This document shows, piece by piece, positions 22,993 through 34,640 of a stretch of 64,000 bases of DNA. The DNA lies in assembly GCA_036874045.1 (NCBI GenBank), contig CM072336.1:11961001-12025000 (forward strand). Direction: 5' to 3'. How positions within the stretch are numbered: the first letter of the stretch is position 1; each line of letters starts with the position of its first letter. Under the pieces are notes generated by a model. That model did no database searches. It was not told where the DNA came from and saw nothing but the letters and a program-made list of their open reading frames with translations. This DNA is from Cymodocea nodosa. Its lineage: Eukaryota; Streptophyta; Magnoliopsida; Alismatales; Cymodoceaceae. Position numbers and translations under genes: made by a program.

Positions 22993-24560
22993 AGTTTACA
23001 AATAACCTAAGTGCCTGTGTAATAAGTGTTTAAATAGGGTTTTAGGCGACTAACTCAACGTGTATAGTAGTCGAGTTTGGATCTTAAATGAATATTGAAT
23101 ACAGTTTATTCAATCAAGGTATCTAAAATATTTAAGCATAACTCGTTGAATTAACTAACCTAACGAGTAAAACACTGTCTAGAGGCAGTTTTACATGTTA
23201 CCTTACATAACATAACATTCAGTTAGTATACTTACCAAAAATAAGTTTCGGATGCTTTCTACTAAAACCTTCCGAAGACAACACACAAGCTAAAATTAAC
23301 ATATATAACATCATCTTAAGAGCATTATAAACTATTCTAATATTCTTTTTATGAATCTAAAGATAGTTTGTTTGTCTTTAAAATTGTTTCATCAAGATCT
23401 TAAGAGGACTAAAATCAGATTAACCAAGATTTATATTCTGAATTATATTAATCTGTTTTGGACATTGTTATTCCTCCCCCTACAAATATACTTCAAATAT
23501 ATTCAATAACATACAAAATATACTTGTATAAAAATAGATGTTAATTATAACTATACTTTAAATTTTCTTTTCAAAAGATTTTTGTCAACCTGAATTCATC
23601 AAAAATGATTTCAAGAATCAATTTCATTCGTCTATGAATCAAAACATAACTTTAAACTTAATATGATTAACTCAAGGAGAATAAAAGAATGCATCTCAAA
23701 TAAACATTTTCAAAAGTACTAATGTTGATTCAATAAATCAACAGTCATATTGGTAGAAACTATATTCGATTCAAAGATATCTGTATTTAATGAAACAACT
23801 TTTATCTTTTCAAAACAGTAAATATTGATAATTTTCTTTAAAAGTTAGTTTGAAAAGCTTGAATCATACAAGAGCTTTCTAATGTACCTATGTAATGAGC
23901 TTTCAGTCAACAATCCCAGGTCTGATCAGGACCTTAGGTTGCCAGATTTAAAGAATCATTTTATTAGGACAACAATCCTTACATACCTATCTGCTCAAGT
24001 ACAAAAGGCTCGTGATCAAACCGATCAATAAACTCTCAAAGATTTTCACTTTGTAAGCATTTTTCATTTTAAGCACAATATATATGTATTTCATTAATAT
24101 AGATGCAATAAAACACAAATCTCATACAATTTATACGTCTATGATTTTACTGAAAATATGAATCAGTTTCAATAAGCTCATACTTTTGACTAGTAGTTTG
24201 AGATGATTTACATATAAATTATTCTACAAGTTTAATCAATCAAGTCAAACTCATCCTTGATCATATGCACTTTCATTGATCCAACGAAAATCACTTAATC
24301 AAAATTTCAGGATTTCAGAGGAATTTAATGTTTTTCATTGACAATTCTACTTAAAATTTTGAAAACCATTAAAATTGATAAAATACGTAAAATCAATAAG
24401 ATACTACCATAATTTTACAATAAATATATAGTATCTTATGCAGCAGTGTTTAGATATTACTCAGATATTTATAATAAGTATATAATATCTATGAGGTAAA
24501 TAACATCATCAACAAAATTTATCTTTTTGTGGAGTTTAAGCATTTTATACATCACATAGC
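22993..24560 (-). other. Noncoding region between RNase H and ORF3, Sirevirus C
   Basis: AT-rich, no ORF of note. Positions 23440-24370 align with 54900-55830. A short TAACTCAACG motif cluster lies at 23047-23180. A purine-rich tract (minus strand 'taggggga', 23475-23482) occurs about 1.1 kb downstream of RNase H. Confidence 0.6.
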
Positions 24561-24838
24561 CTACAAATACCTAAATTTAATCTCATGTTGCAGAAAGTAG
24601 TTTCATCTAGAGATTTTGTAAAAATATTAGTTAATTAATTTTTACTAGACACAAATTTTAATTTAATTTTTCCTTTAATTACGTTATCTCTTAGAAAATG
24701 ATGTTTAACCTCTATATGCTTTGCTCTAAAATGTAATACAAGATTTTTAGAAAGATTATTACAGAACTACTGTAATAATAAATCTCAGTTATATCATAAG
24801 ATAATTTAAAATTTTCTAAAATTTGTCTTATCCTTCTA
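24561..24838 (-). pseudogene. Sirevirus C RNase H C-terminal fragment
   Basis: Degenerate minus-strand copy of the end of Ty1/copia RNase H. It aligns with 47397-47660 of element D at the DNA level (for example 'agattttgtaaaaatatt' versus 'agggttttgtaaatagat'). It is truncated on the right at about 24838, where the sequence switches without a gap to the host gene fragment. Confidence 0.7.
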
Positions 24839-25051
24839 AAGTTCTGCATTGATGGTGAAATACCTGGAGGGATACCAGGACCTTTTCCGGATGTAGCTTT
24901 TGAAGAGATCAGCATATATAATGGCAAGGAAGTAGAATGAGGCGATTGTGATGTAGACGCCAATGGCGACGACGGGCTTGCTGAAGCCCTTATTGTTGGA
25001 GCACCACCGTAGGTCGACACCATTATCATAAACTTGGCATCGGCTTGACAT
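24839..25051 (-). pseudogene. N-terminal fragment of the membrane-protein gene family
   Basis: Minus-strand frame starting ATG at 25051 and covering about 70 codons that match residues 10-78 of the intact gene at 26397-28754: 'KPVVAIGVYITI', 'ADLFKSYIRKRSWYPSRYF'. It contains the first predicted membrane span. It stops where it joins the RNase H remnant of Sirevirus C, so about 700 codons are lost. Divergence from the intact gene (about one in three residues) indicates an older paralogue rather than a recent copy. Confidence 0.8.
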
Positions 25052-25079
25052 GTTTCATGACCGTTTATGGAAGTAGATG

Positions 25080-26219
25080 AGTCAACAGAAAATATTAATG
25101 ACTCATTTACATCTACTTGTCTATAAATAAAATAAAATTTTATTTTTTGAAATCTATATTATCTTGGTCCATAGACGTTAGATACAACAGAAAATTTATC
25201 TATCTTTATAGTTATTTTTATCTTTTTCTGATTTTCTTTTGAAACTTAAATATACTTCTTTTCATGATTTACAAAGGACTTAATAATTATCCTTACTCTT
25301 TTATTATTTTACTGAATAAAAAATTTCCATTATATTGTTCGAAAATCATGTAACGCACTTGCAGCAACTGTAAACTTGATAAGATTGAAAAATGCAACAC
25401 ACTCAAAATGTTAAATAACCGTTTTAGTGATTCCTAGTGTTTACTGATTATAAGAGTGTAAATGAATAATCACGTGTACAAAATGTGTGTTCATTGAAAT
25501 TCTATATAAGGTCCAACCCATTGCATACGAAACCTAGTGATGCCCATAAATACAAATCATTTGACATTCATCGTTTAGTGAAAGAGGAATTATCTCCTTC
25601 TCTTTTATTTATTATCTTTCTTAGAAGGGATTTGTGTTCATCAGAATTTGTGAAAAGGAAAGAATTGAAGACTAAATATTGAGTTATTGGAGATCGTTAA
25701 ATAAGGACAGACATCTTCTAAAGACTTCTCTTTTTAAGAATTTTAAGATATTGATATACAGCTGATCGATCAACGATATCATTCCCTGCAAGCAACGGAC
25801 AATATATACGAGAAATCATTATCACACTTAGCTTTGTAATGGAACCCAAGCATTGTGTGCACAACATCTATAGTTTAACTTCTCTTATTGGGATATAAAT
25901 CATAGCAATTTTATAATTATCTCGCTTACACTGTCAAACACTAAGTGGAACATGCAAAAGTCACATTTCATGTACCACACGCACCAAAATGCATCACCGC
26001 ATGACATCCTTAAAGGTAGATGCATCAAACTCACAAATGTGCACTCTTATAAGCATCCCCAAGGAACACCATATAAGCATGTGTAGAACCTAATGACCTT
26101 CACATTTATTTTGATTTTCCTTATTAAATCATAAATCAGTATGGTATCTTTCAAAGTGAAAATGAATATTTTTCATTGTATGTATTTCATGACATATTAT
26201 TCATTTTCTAAAGACCAAT
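25080..26219. other. Intergenic, no feature recognised
   Basis: AT-rich sequence between the gene fragment and the intact gene. A small open frame (25485-25682, plus) follows a TATA-like 'tctatataagg' at about 25501, but the peptide matches nothing I know. The stretch 26220-26396 belongs to the segmental duplication. Confidence 0.4.
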
Positions 26220-26396
26220 TTTGTTTAAATTTCATATTATTGTAGTTTTAAATCATTATAAGAATATTGACGTAAATGACAGACATAAAATTATCATGAT
26301 TGACCTTGACGTAATAAATCCTTAGGTACATTGATAAAATTTATCATTTTACGGTCGTACCAGGAAGGAGATGTGGCAGCTCGCATCGATAGCCAG

Positions 26397-28754
26397 CTAA
26401 TTATCATATATGGCAATGGAAACGGCCTGCAATTCTTCCATTGAAACTCTGCTTTGCCATTGGTCAATGTACTTCTTTACTTGGGAATACTTGGAAGTCT
26501 TCGTTGTATCGTCGTACAGAAGTCGTAGTAGCTCTTCCAGTTCCCCGAATAGCAGTGCGGCGTTTTGGACACTTTCTTCTCGTACTTCGATTGCAGAACT
26601 GGAGCATTTCTTGTGTATCACCTGTTGTACATTTGTAAGACACGCGCCCAAGATATCTGCGATGGTTGCCCTCAGCCACTCGAACAAGCATTGGTTGGTT
26701 TGGAATTGCTCGTATTTCAATGATACCGTTGTGCATATTCTAAACAAGCAATCAGCTGCCACGGCCTTAGGCGACCTTTCCTGTAAATCTTTGTGCTTGT
26801 CAAGTTCCTTCTCCATGGTTTGTTTGTCCTTCCTAAAATCAGACACTTTGCTTGCAAGCTTACCGACGATCCTTCCCCCATCACATTGGTTCTTCAAGCT
26901 AAGAAGGTCAACGTCGAACCACTTCTTGTCGAGTTGAAGCCCTTCTATCACTAACTCTGCGGCAACGATCATGTTCTGCAATCCTCGGTCGTCTAGATAT
27001 TTGTCCACCTGTCTTACATATTTGAAACCTTCAAGCACCCCTTCTAGTACATCGTCGAGTAATACCTGATCAACGTCGGGAATTGCGACGGCAACACATG
27101 CTAGGGTTGCAACTGGGAGTGCCCAACAATACTCGATGCTTTCATCAATTGACCGCGAGGAAGCAAGCCTCCAGTCGAAGTCAGTCACTCGACCGAAACC
27201 AATCGAATGACTACTATATAGCTTGATCAAGTCCTTCAACTTGGCTGCCTTCTTGGCTTGCCCGATCCACGCGTTGGTGTCGTTTCCTCTGCTTTTCTTC
27301 ATGAAATCAACGAAATCGCTCTCTCCTTCTAGATGCACCACGTACATTTCCCCTTTTGATGTTCCACGATTAGATGAACTATGCCTCCAGTTTCTCAGTA
27401 ACTTGATCATTTTAAGGCAGCACAAACACAATAACGTTATCACGCAAAAGATCCCGATATAGATGCCCAGATTAAGAAGATATGTTGGTTGGTTACCGTA
27501 ATAATAATCCCTAAACCCTACGACAAGGGCCGGTAGTGCCAGCAGTAAAATCCATATAATAAAATTTGGCATCAACTTCTCAACCAGGCCTATGGGTACG
27601 AATGCGACCAATCGGATGAGCTTGCTCAGCTGGACAACTCCTGCTTGTAGTCTGATGAGTGCAGTGAAGGAGAGTCTCCAGAGAAAGCGAAAGATCTTCC
27701 TCCTCCACGTACTCTTGGAGTGGAAACGCAAGGGAGACTCCTTCATGTCCTTAAGGCTCTTGACCCAGTACTCCTCAACAGTAACGCCATTCTTGAAGAC
27801 GTACTTAAAGTTCCTGGACCACCATATGCACCTCGAAGTAGGACCTATGGTGCCCAAGACAATCATCACCAATTGGGCGATGAACACCGCCCAGATCGTA
27901 TATCTGTACTCACTTTCTTGGCCTTTGCAGAATTTCTCCCAATTGATAAAGGCAAACAGGGTCGCTCCTGACGTCATACCAGCGGCAGTTACGGACAAGA
28001 TTGCGGAGGCGACGCACGTTGCCATTTGTCCGATCACGAACTCCGGGTTGGAGGTATATGCCAAGAGCCAGTAGTTGGAGATGTGCTCCTTTATCTTGGC
28101 AACATTCATGCAACTCGTGTGTTCGTCGTCGTTTCGTAAGTCCTCACTTCTTCTTTGGAATTCTTGTTCCATCAACTCCTTTATCGTCTGGACGGTCATA
28201 GCTGTGGAGACTAAGAGGGCTAGGAGGACCAACAAGAACGCCATGACAATTACATGCTCGAAGAAAAATTTATATATAGCACAAGTTCCCAATTGGATCC
28301 CAATGTCGACAACGACCGTCACCCCAAGCACGGTGAGTGCGACGACGTTGGAGATCACCTCAGATTTGTCCATCGTCCCAAGAGATGGTATGGACATAGC
28401 AATGACTGTGCAGAGTAAGACGCTCCCGCTAAGCTTGCTGAGCTGATCCACCGGACGAGGCATTTCCATGGTGAGGTCGGTGGGGATCTTGAGGGCGATG
28501 CCGAGGAGTGTGGTGGACAAAGCGTTGATGGCGAAGTACCTGGAGGGATACCAGGACCTGTTCCGGACGTAGCTTCTGAACAGATCGGCGCCTATGGTGG
28601 CAACGAAGTAGATTGTGGAGATTGTGACGTAGACACCAATGGCGAGGACGGGCTTGCCGAAGTCCTCGTTGTTCCATTTGGTGAATCCTCCTACACCGAC
28701 AGACGCGCACCACTGCATCCCGATATCATCAGGCACTTTGCATTCTTTTTCCAT
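26397..28754 (-). CDS. Multipass membrane protein of unknown function (intact host gene)
   Basis: Uninterrupted single-exon frame of 785 codons, ATG at 28754 (A at -3, G at +4, a good plant start context), stop TAG at 26397. Hydrophobic spans at about residues 35-57, 107-127, 137-157, 166-188, 240-270, 286-303, 397-414 and 426-449 suggest seven to nine membrane helices. The C-terminal third (about 455-785) is soluble and charged, with one short conserved hydrophobic patch (543-558, 'WALPVATLACVAVAIP'). No signal peptide or enzyme motif is visible. GC content is clearly higher than in the surrounding transposons, consistent with maintained coding sequence. I recognise it only as one of the plant-specific uncharacterised multipass proteins. 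Paralogue fragments lie at 24839-25051 and 36348-37310, so it is a small local family. Many antisense open frames overlap it and are shadows. Confidence 0.9.
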   Translation of the reverse strand: MEKECKVPDDIGMQWCASVGVGGFTKWNNEDFGKPVLAIGVYVTISTIYFVATIGADLFRSYVRNRSWYPSRYFAINALSTTLLGIALKIPTDLTMEMPRPVDQLSKLSGSVLLCTVIAMSIPSLGTMDKSEVISNVVALTVLGVTVVVDIGIQLGTCAIYKFFFEHVIVMAFLLVLLALLVSTAMTVQTIKELMEQEFQRRSEDLRNDDEHTSCMNVAKIKEHISNYWLLAYTSNPEFVIGQMATCVASAILSVTAAGMTSGATLFAFINWEKFCKGQESEYRYTIWAVFIAQLVMIVLGTIGPTSRCIWWSRNFKYVFKNGVTVEEYWVKSLKDMKESPLRFHSKSTWRRKIFRFLWRLSFTALIRLQAGVVQLSKLIRLVAFVPIGLVEKLMPNFIIWILLLALPALVVGFRDYYYGNQPTYLLNLGIYIGIFCVITLLCLCCLKMIKLLRNWRHSSSNRGTSKGEMYVVHLEGESDFVDFMKKSRGNDTNAWIGQAKKAAKLKDLIKLYSSHSIGFGRVTDFDWRLASSRSIDESIEYCWALPVATLACVAVAIPDVDQVLLDDVLEGVLEGFKYVRQVDKYLDDRGLQNMIVAAELVIEGLQLDKKWFDVDLLSLKNQCDGGRIVGKLASKVSDFRKDKQTMEKELDKHKDLQERSPKAVAADCLFRICTTVSLKYEQFQTNQCLFEWLRATIADILGACLTNVQQVIHKKCSSSAIEVREESVQNAALLFGELEELLRLLYDDTTKTSKYSQVKKYIDQWQSRVSMEELQAVSIAIYDN

Positions 28755-28910
28755 GATTCCAGGTTTGAAGTCGCCGTTTCTATCGATGATCGATCAACAG
28801 TAAGAGAATATGTAGGTGAGAAACCAAGTCTGCGTCATTATTAACGGTGTGTTACTTGTAGTCTCTTCTAGGTTTCAATATCATAGAAGGTAAAAATACT
28901 GTTATTATAA
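28755..28910 (-). promoter_or_regulatory. Candidate core promoter and 5' UTR of the membrane-protein gene
   Basis: On the minus strand a TATA-like 'tttataataa' lies about 145-155 bp before the ATG (about 28898-28908), followed by an AT-rich leader. The block is also present in the second duplication unit (38678-38765), where the coding sequence it should drive is missing. Assignment is by position only. Confidence 0.3.
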
Positions 28911-29655
28911 AAAAAAACACGAGAAATAAGATCGATCGACTAGTAAGAGCGCATCTCTTCGGCATGCATTCATAGAAGTGTAATTTACCATATATCCTTG
29001 TAATTTTCAAAACACTTGTGTAGTCTTTAGTATTCCATTTACCTTTGTACCACTGCTGTCATCTACCATCGAATTAGGGATAGAACTAGAAATATAGTAC
29101 AAAAATATAGACGGTTCATTACACAAGTGACCCAACATTTTGGCACGATTAGACTATGAATGACGCTAAAATAGCACATTTAACTAAATGTGTATAAACA
29201 ACAAAAAATAACAGGGTCAAAGAAACGATAATGAAGACGTAAGGAAGGGAAAAGAAGGCTTACAATGCTAAGTACGACGACTCTGATCAATATGGGAAAA
29301 ACCAAATAACTGATAGCGAGCTCGGAGCAAGTTTGGACCAGAATTTGGGTGAGTGGCAATGGAAGACGTGGTGGCGGTCGAAGAACTCAGATAGTGAGTT
29401 TTTAGTGATTTTAGGTAGCGGAAACGTGTGCAATGATGGGTGTTTTTTGAAGCAAGGACCAACAAGTCAATAAGACGATGATTGGTGGTGTTTCGAGGTT
29501 GATGGCGGAGTGATTGCGACGTGCCTTGTAGAGGTCGCAGGTGAGAGATTTTAAGGTCGCACGCTCGTCGCTTCTTCTCCTCCGCCTGATTGCGATGATA
29601 GCTGTTAGCAAGAAGTCTTTGGCATGTATGCTAACCATGATGAGGTGCACAAGCA

Positions 29656-30776
29656 TCCCATTCGGATGTCGATCCGCCTTCCTCTTTTACCCCTCGTTAA
29701 GAACTTGCGCCTTCTCTCACCAACTCTTTAGTGGATCAAGGGGCACTTTTGTCTTTATCCCTGGCTAAAACGGGGCTCCTCTTCTTATGTTTTCAGCAAG
29801 TCTCTTAACATTATTCAGGTGTATGCTGTTTTCCCTCCTCAGAAACCTACAAAATCTTCCAATATATTTCCTTCTGTCGTTTGGATTCCAGGCCCCCCGT
29901 GACTTTTCCCGTCCCTTTCGTTCTTCTGTGTGTTCTTTTCAATAAACCTTTTAAATCTTTTACTTTTTATGTCGCTTTGATTTCCAAGACTCTCTAACAT
30001 TTCATTCACCCTCTAGCTCTTCGTTTCCTATCACTTCTTACTTTTGTGATTGATTTTTCTCTTCCTTGGTAAGATTAAAAAAATCTTTCTCAAAGAGTTT
30101 TGATCCAAGAACTTGAAAAACTCACTGTTAAAAGAAGATGCAGTAAGACTTGAATTATTTATGCTATATTTTATGATATGTGATTAATTTGTGTGGAAGG
30201 TTAGGATATTTCGTGAAATGGTTAATAATTAACATGAAGAAGTTAAGCAAACATTACTTGGACACAAATGAATAATGTTAAATAAATTTGGAGCGATTAA
30301 GTGATCGACCAACAGGAGAAATTTAAAAAAAAAAAGCAGTAAGAAAGAAGTGCTTTCTCTACCTTTCGAAAGAATTATCTTTGGATATATATCAGGGATG
30401 CAAGAAGAGAGTGCGGGTGGCTGGAGAAAACGGAGCGAATCACGATTGCTCTTTCTGTCCAAAAGGAAGGAGAAACACGTAGCCTCTTCTTCTGTATTCA
30501 GCTTAAAGAGAGGACAGCGCAGAGATGCCAGAGGAGAAGACGGCTAGAGCTATGGTACTCGTGGCCAATATAATACCTTCCAAATGAAAGCTATAGTACT
30601 CGTGGAGGAAACATTCTTCCACCCAAGATTACAGGGGGGAGGGACACTAGAAATAGTTTCAATCAACCCAGTACCCATATCTATATATATATATATGCGT
30701 GTTTCGGCCTGCATTGAATGCTGGGATGACTTGAACATCTTCGGCTGTAAATTAAGAACACGCTTCCATCCAAGTA
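29656..30776. other. Intergenic, nothing firm recognised
   Basis: Pyrimidine-rich and slightly less AT-rich than its surroundings. 29660-30120 has no long frame. 30340-30700 holds short open frames on both strands without recognisable products and a TA run (about 30680-30696). It could be decayed gene or transcript sequence, but nothing supports a call. Confidence 0.35.
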
Positions 30777-30960
30777 TGCGTCTTCCGCAGGTACATTTGA
30801 TACCAACCCGATCGATAACCATGTCTTTCAGCCTGCAGTGAGTGTTGGGATGACTTCGTCAAGTCTTTTGCAGATATATATATATATATATATATTTAGA
30901 AGATACCGCGTTGGTTCAAAGACTTGACCGGTGACCTTGGAGTGTCGAGAGTATACAACC
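30777..30960. repeat. Duplicated block shared with 37311-37490
   Basis: From 'tgcgtcttccgcaggtac' through a TA microsatellite (30873-30895) to 'ttggagtgtcgagag', nearly identical to 37311-37490. The left edge is the exact point at which the paralogue at 36348 loses similarity to the intact gene, so it marks a rearrangement breakpoint. Confidence 0.8.
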
Positions 30961-31064
30961 AAGTAAATATTGGATTTTAGTAGACATATGTATATCTGCC
31001 TCCCTATCTCTCCCTTAAGTTTGAGTGTGCCTTACCCAATGCGTGATATATTGAATTTTTGCAA

Positions 31065-31440
31065 GAAAGTGCAAATTAAAATAATAGAAGTATATAAGTC
31101 CTAGCATTGTAGATATAAAATTTTTAACAAGACTATAATAGGTTTGCTAAGGGACTAGTAAAACTTGAGTATGGGGAAAGTATTTAGGAAGAAATTATGC
31201 ATAATATTAGTGGTTAATGAATGGTTAATTTTATCGTATTTAGCTTATCATATGAGAATTAAGTTATTATGTTACATTTATATAACTACAGGTCTTAATT
31301 AAAGAAAATGTATAATTTAAAGGAATTAAATATTATTTCTGAAAGATGGAAAACATAACTTTCGTGTGGTTTTATATTATTAAACACGAAGTCTTGTAAT
31401 ATTACTAAAGTAAGTTTACGCAAACTTAATACTACTAAGG
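31065..31440 (+). repeat. 3' end of an Athila-like element: polypurine tract and LTR start
   Basis: Matches 32655-33065 and, inverted, 54660-54830. A purine tract 'gagtatggggaaag' (31167-31180) precedes the LTR start TATTTAGGAAG (31181). The LTR continues with 'gcttatcatatgagaattaag' before giving way to the tandem array below. Only the beginning of the LTR is preserved. Confidence 0.65.
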
Positions 31441-31825
31441 TAAGTTTACGCAACCTTGTTTTTTTAGTATATATTCTCTCCCTTAAGTTTGATTGTGTCT
31501 AGTCAATGCGTAAACTTGTAATACTACTAAGGTAAGTTTACGCAAACTTGTAATACTACCAAGGTAAGTTTACGCAACCTTGTTTTTTTAGTATATATTC
31601 TCTCCCTTAAGTTTGATTGTGTCTAGTCAATGCGTAAACTTGTAATACTACTAAGGTAAGTTTACGCAACCTTGTTTTTTTAGTATATATTCTCTCCCTT
31701 AAGTTTAATTGTGTCTAGTCAATGCGTAAACTTGTAATACTACTAAGGTAAGTTTACGCAACCTTGTTTTTTTAGTATATATTCTCTCCCTTAAGTTTGA
31801 TTGTGTCTAGTCAATGCGTGAGTAA
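31386..31825. repeat. 92-bp tandem repeat array
   Basis: About four units, each with 'aagtttacgcaacctt', a T run, 'atattctctcccttaag' and 'gtgtctagtcaatgcg'. The anchor 'atattctctc' recurs at 31471, 31595, 31687 and 31779, spacings of 124, 92 and 92 bp. The longer first spacing is due to an extra 32-bp copy of the 'gtaatactactaaggtaagt' subunit. Later units are almost identical, so expansion is recent. Confidence 0.9.
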
Positions 31826-31829
31826 TCTA

Positions 31830-32654
31830 CGCCTTGGCTACCAAGGCGTTGACCTTAAAAGATATAATTATTTTCCATTTTCTTTTAAGTGCATTTATTC
31901 GTCTTTTATGACTACGAATAAATCATTTAATTAACGTGACTTCTCTTTTTTATCCTTACGTAATAGGTATAGCTCCTATTTTTCTTTGGATGAAATCATT
32001 TCTTGATTTTAATTTTGAATGCCAAGTGTAAAATCATATAAAATGTATCTTAGCTAAAACACTTATGTTTTATTATATTTTTGGTGTCCGATATATATAG
32101 ATTTTTCATTTTCATATTTCTTCGGTGGAACATGGATGACATAAATTCCGATGTACGTGATTGTTAGGTTTAGATGCACATACACGTAGAAACCAACATC
32201 CATTTTGATACAGTAAATGTCCAAATTTGTATATGATTGACAAATTAATTGAAGTTCAAATTCAAATAGTGGCTCACTATGCTTACACCTCCTACGAAAA
32301 TGGTCCTTCCAAACTTTAACTAGTTGTCCGTAATGTACAAAATATTGAAGGAGAAGAGAGGCCTAAGAAAACAAGCTTTGCACCATTTGTCATTTAATTT
32401 TTTGTAGCAAGGTAAAAAGTTTATTTTCACTCAACAAGGAAACAATGATTTTTAGTGGACATGATAAGTACACTTGTTTCTAAGATGAATCAATGTTTTC
32501 GAAGGATGAGAATATAGACATTAAAGTTTTGATTGATATCATCATTTATATAAAATATATATGGTTTAAGATTAGACATGGATAGTGAAAAATGTATGCA
32601 TAAATCTCTATTTGATTTGATATATGTGTGAGATTGATTAAACTTTTTAAGATT
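31830..32654. other. Noncoding, nothing recognised
   Basis: AT-rich sequence between the tandem array and the next Athila-like LTR junction. No ORF, repeat unit or terminal motif that I can support. Confidence 0.4.
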
Positions 32655-34390
32655 GAATTTTTGCAAGAAAGTGCAGATTAAAATAATAGAAGTATATAAG
32701 TCCTAGCATTGTAGATAAAAAAATTTTAGCAAGACTATAATAGGTTTGCTAAGGGACTAGTAAAACTTGAGTATGGGGGAAGTATTTAGGATGAAATTAT
32801 GCACAATATTAGTGGTTAATGAATGGTTAAGTCATTAGCTTATAATTGCATCGTATTTAGCTTATCATATGAGAATTAAGTCATTATGTTACATTTATAC
32901 AATTACAGGTCTTAATTAAAGAAAATGCATAATTTAAAGGAATTAAGTATTATTTCTGAAAGATGGAAAACATAGCTTACGTGTGGTTTTATAGTATTAA
33001 ACACGAAGCCTCGTAATATTACTAAAGTTTACGGAACCTTGTAATACTACTAAGGTAAGTTTATGGAACCTTTTAAAGTTAGGAATTATTTCACACGTCC
33101 AATTATGAATGATTAGAAATTACTTCTTTTACATATCAAGTGTTAAATGTTATATGAATATGTTTTATTTTATTAAAACTACAAAATTGAACGAGTTCGT
33201 TGACTTAAGCTTAACTCAACGAGGTCGATCCATTGAGTTATAGTTAAGTCAATGGAGTAAGTCTGTTGAGTTACATTAACTCTACGAAATGAAGAGAGGG
33301 AGGAGAGCCACACTAATTATAGAAAGCGTTGAATATTCCTTGAGCTCCCATCAATTCCACCATTACCATCCATTAGAAGTCTATGATGATACTTTTTAAA
33401 TCGGGTTGATTCTAAGCCAAATATGGTGACTAACAACTACTGTGAAGAGTGATCACGTCACAAGAAGGAAAAATATTTTCACTAAGCACCAAATCATCTC
33501 TCTAGAGACAGTAAAGCTTTTAGCCTTGGTTTTAGGTTGATGCTGTTATGCTGAAGAAGAGATCAACTTACAGAAGTCTAGGTTTGCAATCTAGTAGGGA
33601 GAGGAGCACTTGATAGTAAGTGGTTAAGTTTTTAATGGTGTAATCGCATCGCATGTAGTGACAAATTTTTTTTTCTTATTGTCAATAAAGAATTTTACCT
33701 TTCATCACTTACTCATCTAAAGAAACAAAACAAAACAAAACTCATTATCTGTTTTTATGCTTATTAAATTTGTGTTGTATCGTTTGTATTTGTATTGTTA
33801 GTATTGTTGAATATTGTGTTTATTTCAATTCAATTATAGAAAATCGTATTACTAAGTGTTTAAATTGGTTAATATAAATCTCTAAAACCTTGATTTAAAA
33901 ATCTACTATTTGGATGTCTTGAATGCAAGAATCGATCGATGATGAATGTAATATGAATTAGCATTCAAAAGCTTAATTGATATTGTTTGTAATATATAGA
34001 ATGGCTCAATGGATGGTTGTATTCTTCTACAAACTACAATTTTAATTATAAGTTACTTGAGAGCTTGTTGAGTTAACTATAACTCCATGAGGTAAGTTCG
34101 TTGAGTTAAGTATAACTTCATGAACTAAGTCTGTTAAGTTAACTGTAAATCAATAAAATCAACATATTGTAAATATACACTATACCCTAACTATAAAAAT
34201 TTATAGAACAAAGTGATTTCAACAGTTCCTTATGGGTTCGACCTGTACTTGCACACTTATACAATATATATTGTGCACTTACAGTAAACTTAACAAACTA
34301 AGTTACTAAAATTAGAAATAGTTCATGAAAATTACTTGTTACTTATAAAAAAATACACTTAAGCAAACAAGACACCTACAAATCTAAGAA
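32655..34390 (+). repeat. Athila-like LTR with upstream polypurine tract
   Basis: The polypurine tract 'atgggggaag' (32773-32782) is followed by LTR start TATTTAGG (32783). Within the LTR are TAACTCAACG palindromes (33200-33300), the block 'actgtgaagagtgatcacgt' (about 33438, equivalent to 1040-1063), and the 'ttcgacctgtacttgcacac' box (34227-34246). The exact 3' border is not clear (34290-34390). Diverged from LTR A but the same landmarks occur in the same order. Confidence 0.65.
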
Positions 34391-34640
34391 CTCAATTGAC
34401 AAATTAAGTTTCCAACACTACAATAATGTAATACAAATGGATACAACAAAATATATTAGATCCTAATATAACTCTAACAATTTGAACCACTAGTTGACCT
34501 ACTTTGAACTAAAAATGGAGACCTTTTAGTTTGATTTTGGGTTCAATTTAAAAAACTTTGCTTAAATATTTTGTTTCTTATTTATATACTATGAACACTA
34601 GTGTAAAGAATTTAATTATTAATATTTACATCATCAAGTA
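34370..34640. repeat. Direct duplicate of 35305-35545
   Basis: About 240 bp ('gatacaacaaaatatattag', 'tgaactaaaaatggagacct' and so on) repeated nearly identically 0.93 kb downstream, flanking an LTR fragment. Probably the internal sequence next to two related LTRs. Confidence 0.75.

Larger units (their letters stand above)
18597..24838 (-). mobile_element. Truncated Sirevirus (element C)
   Basis: Minus-strand Ty1/copia element retaining, from its 3' end, the LTR (18597-20133), polypurine tract, ORF3 (about 20690-22992), noncoding region and the last part of RNase H (24561-24838). Everything upstream (gag, protease, integrase, RT, 5' LTR) is missing. Its right edge joins directly to a fragment of the host membrane-protein gene. 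It shows that ORF3 lies downstream of RNase H in this lineage. Confidence 0.82.
26220..29655. repeat. Segmental duplication, unit 1 (gene plus flanks)
   Basis: The 3' flank (26220-26396), the C-terminal half of the gene and the upstream region (28830-29655) all have counterparts in the same order at about 35840-36347, 36348-37310 and 38678-39718. The upstream flank includes 29268-29656, whose minus-strand open frame is conserved as DNA in the other unit. Many differences are CpG to TpG/CpA, so I do not call it coding. Confidence 0.75.

Noticed and set aside
26410-28713. Several antisense and out-of-frame open frames over the membrane-protein gene
   Set aside because: Shadows of the long coding frame, which is single, continuous and supported by two paralogues.
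29268-29656. Small minus-strand frames duplicated at 39296-39654
   Set aside because: Conserved through segmental duplication only. Differences include many CpG transitions and changes of start region, with no sign of coding constraint.
30550-30841. Overlapping short open frames on both strands
   Set aside because: No family resemblance. Part of the sequence is a duplicated breakpoint block with a TA microsatellite.
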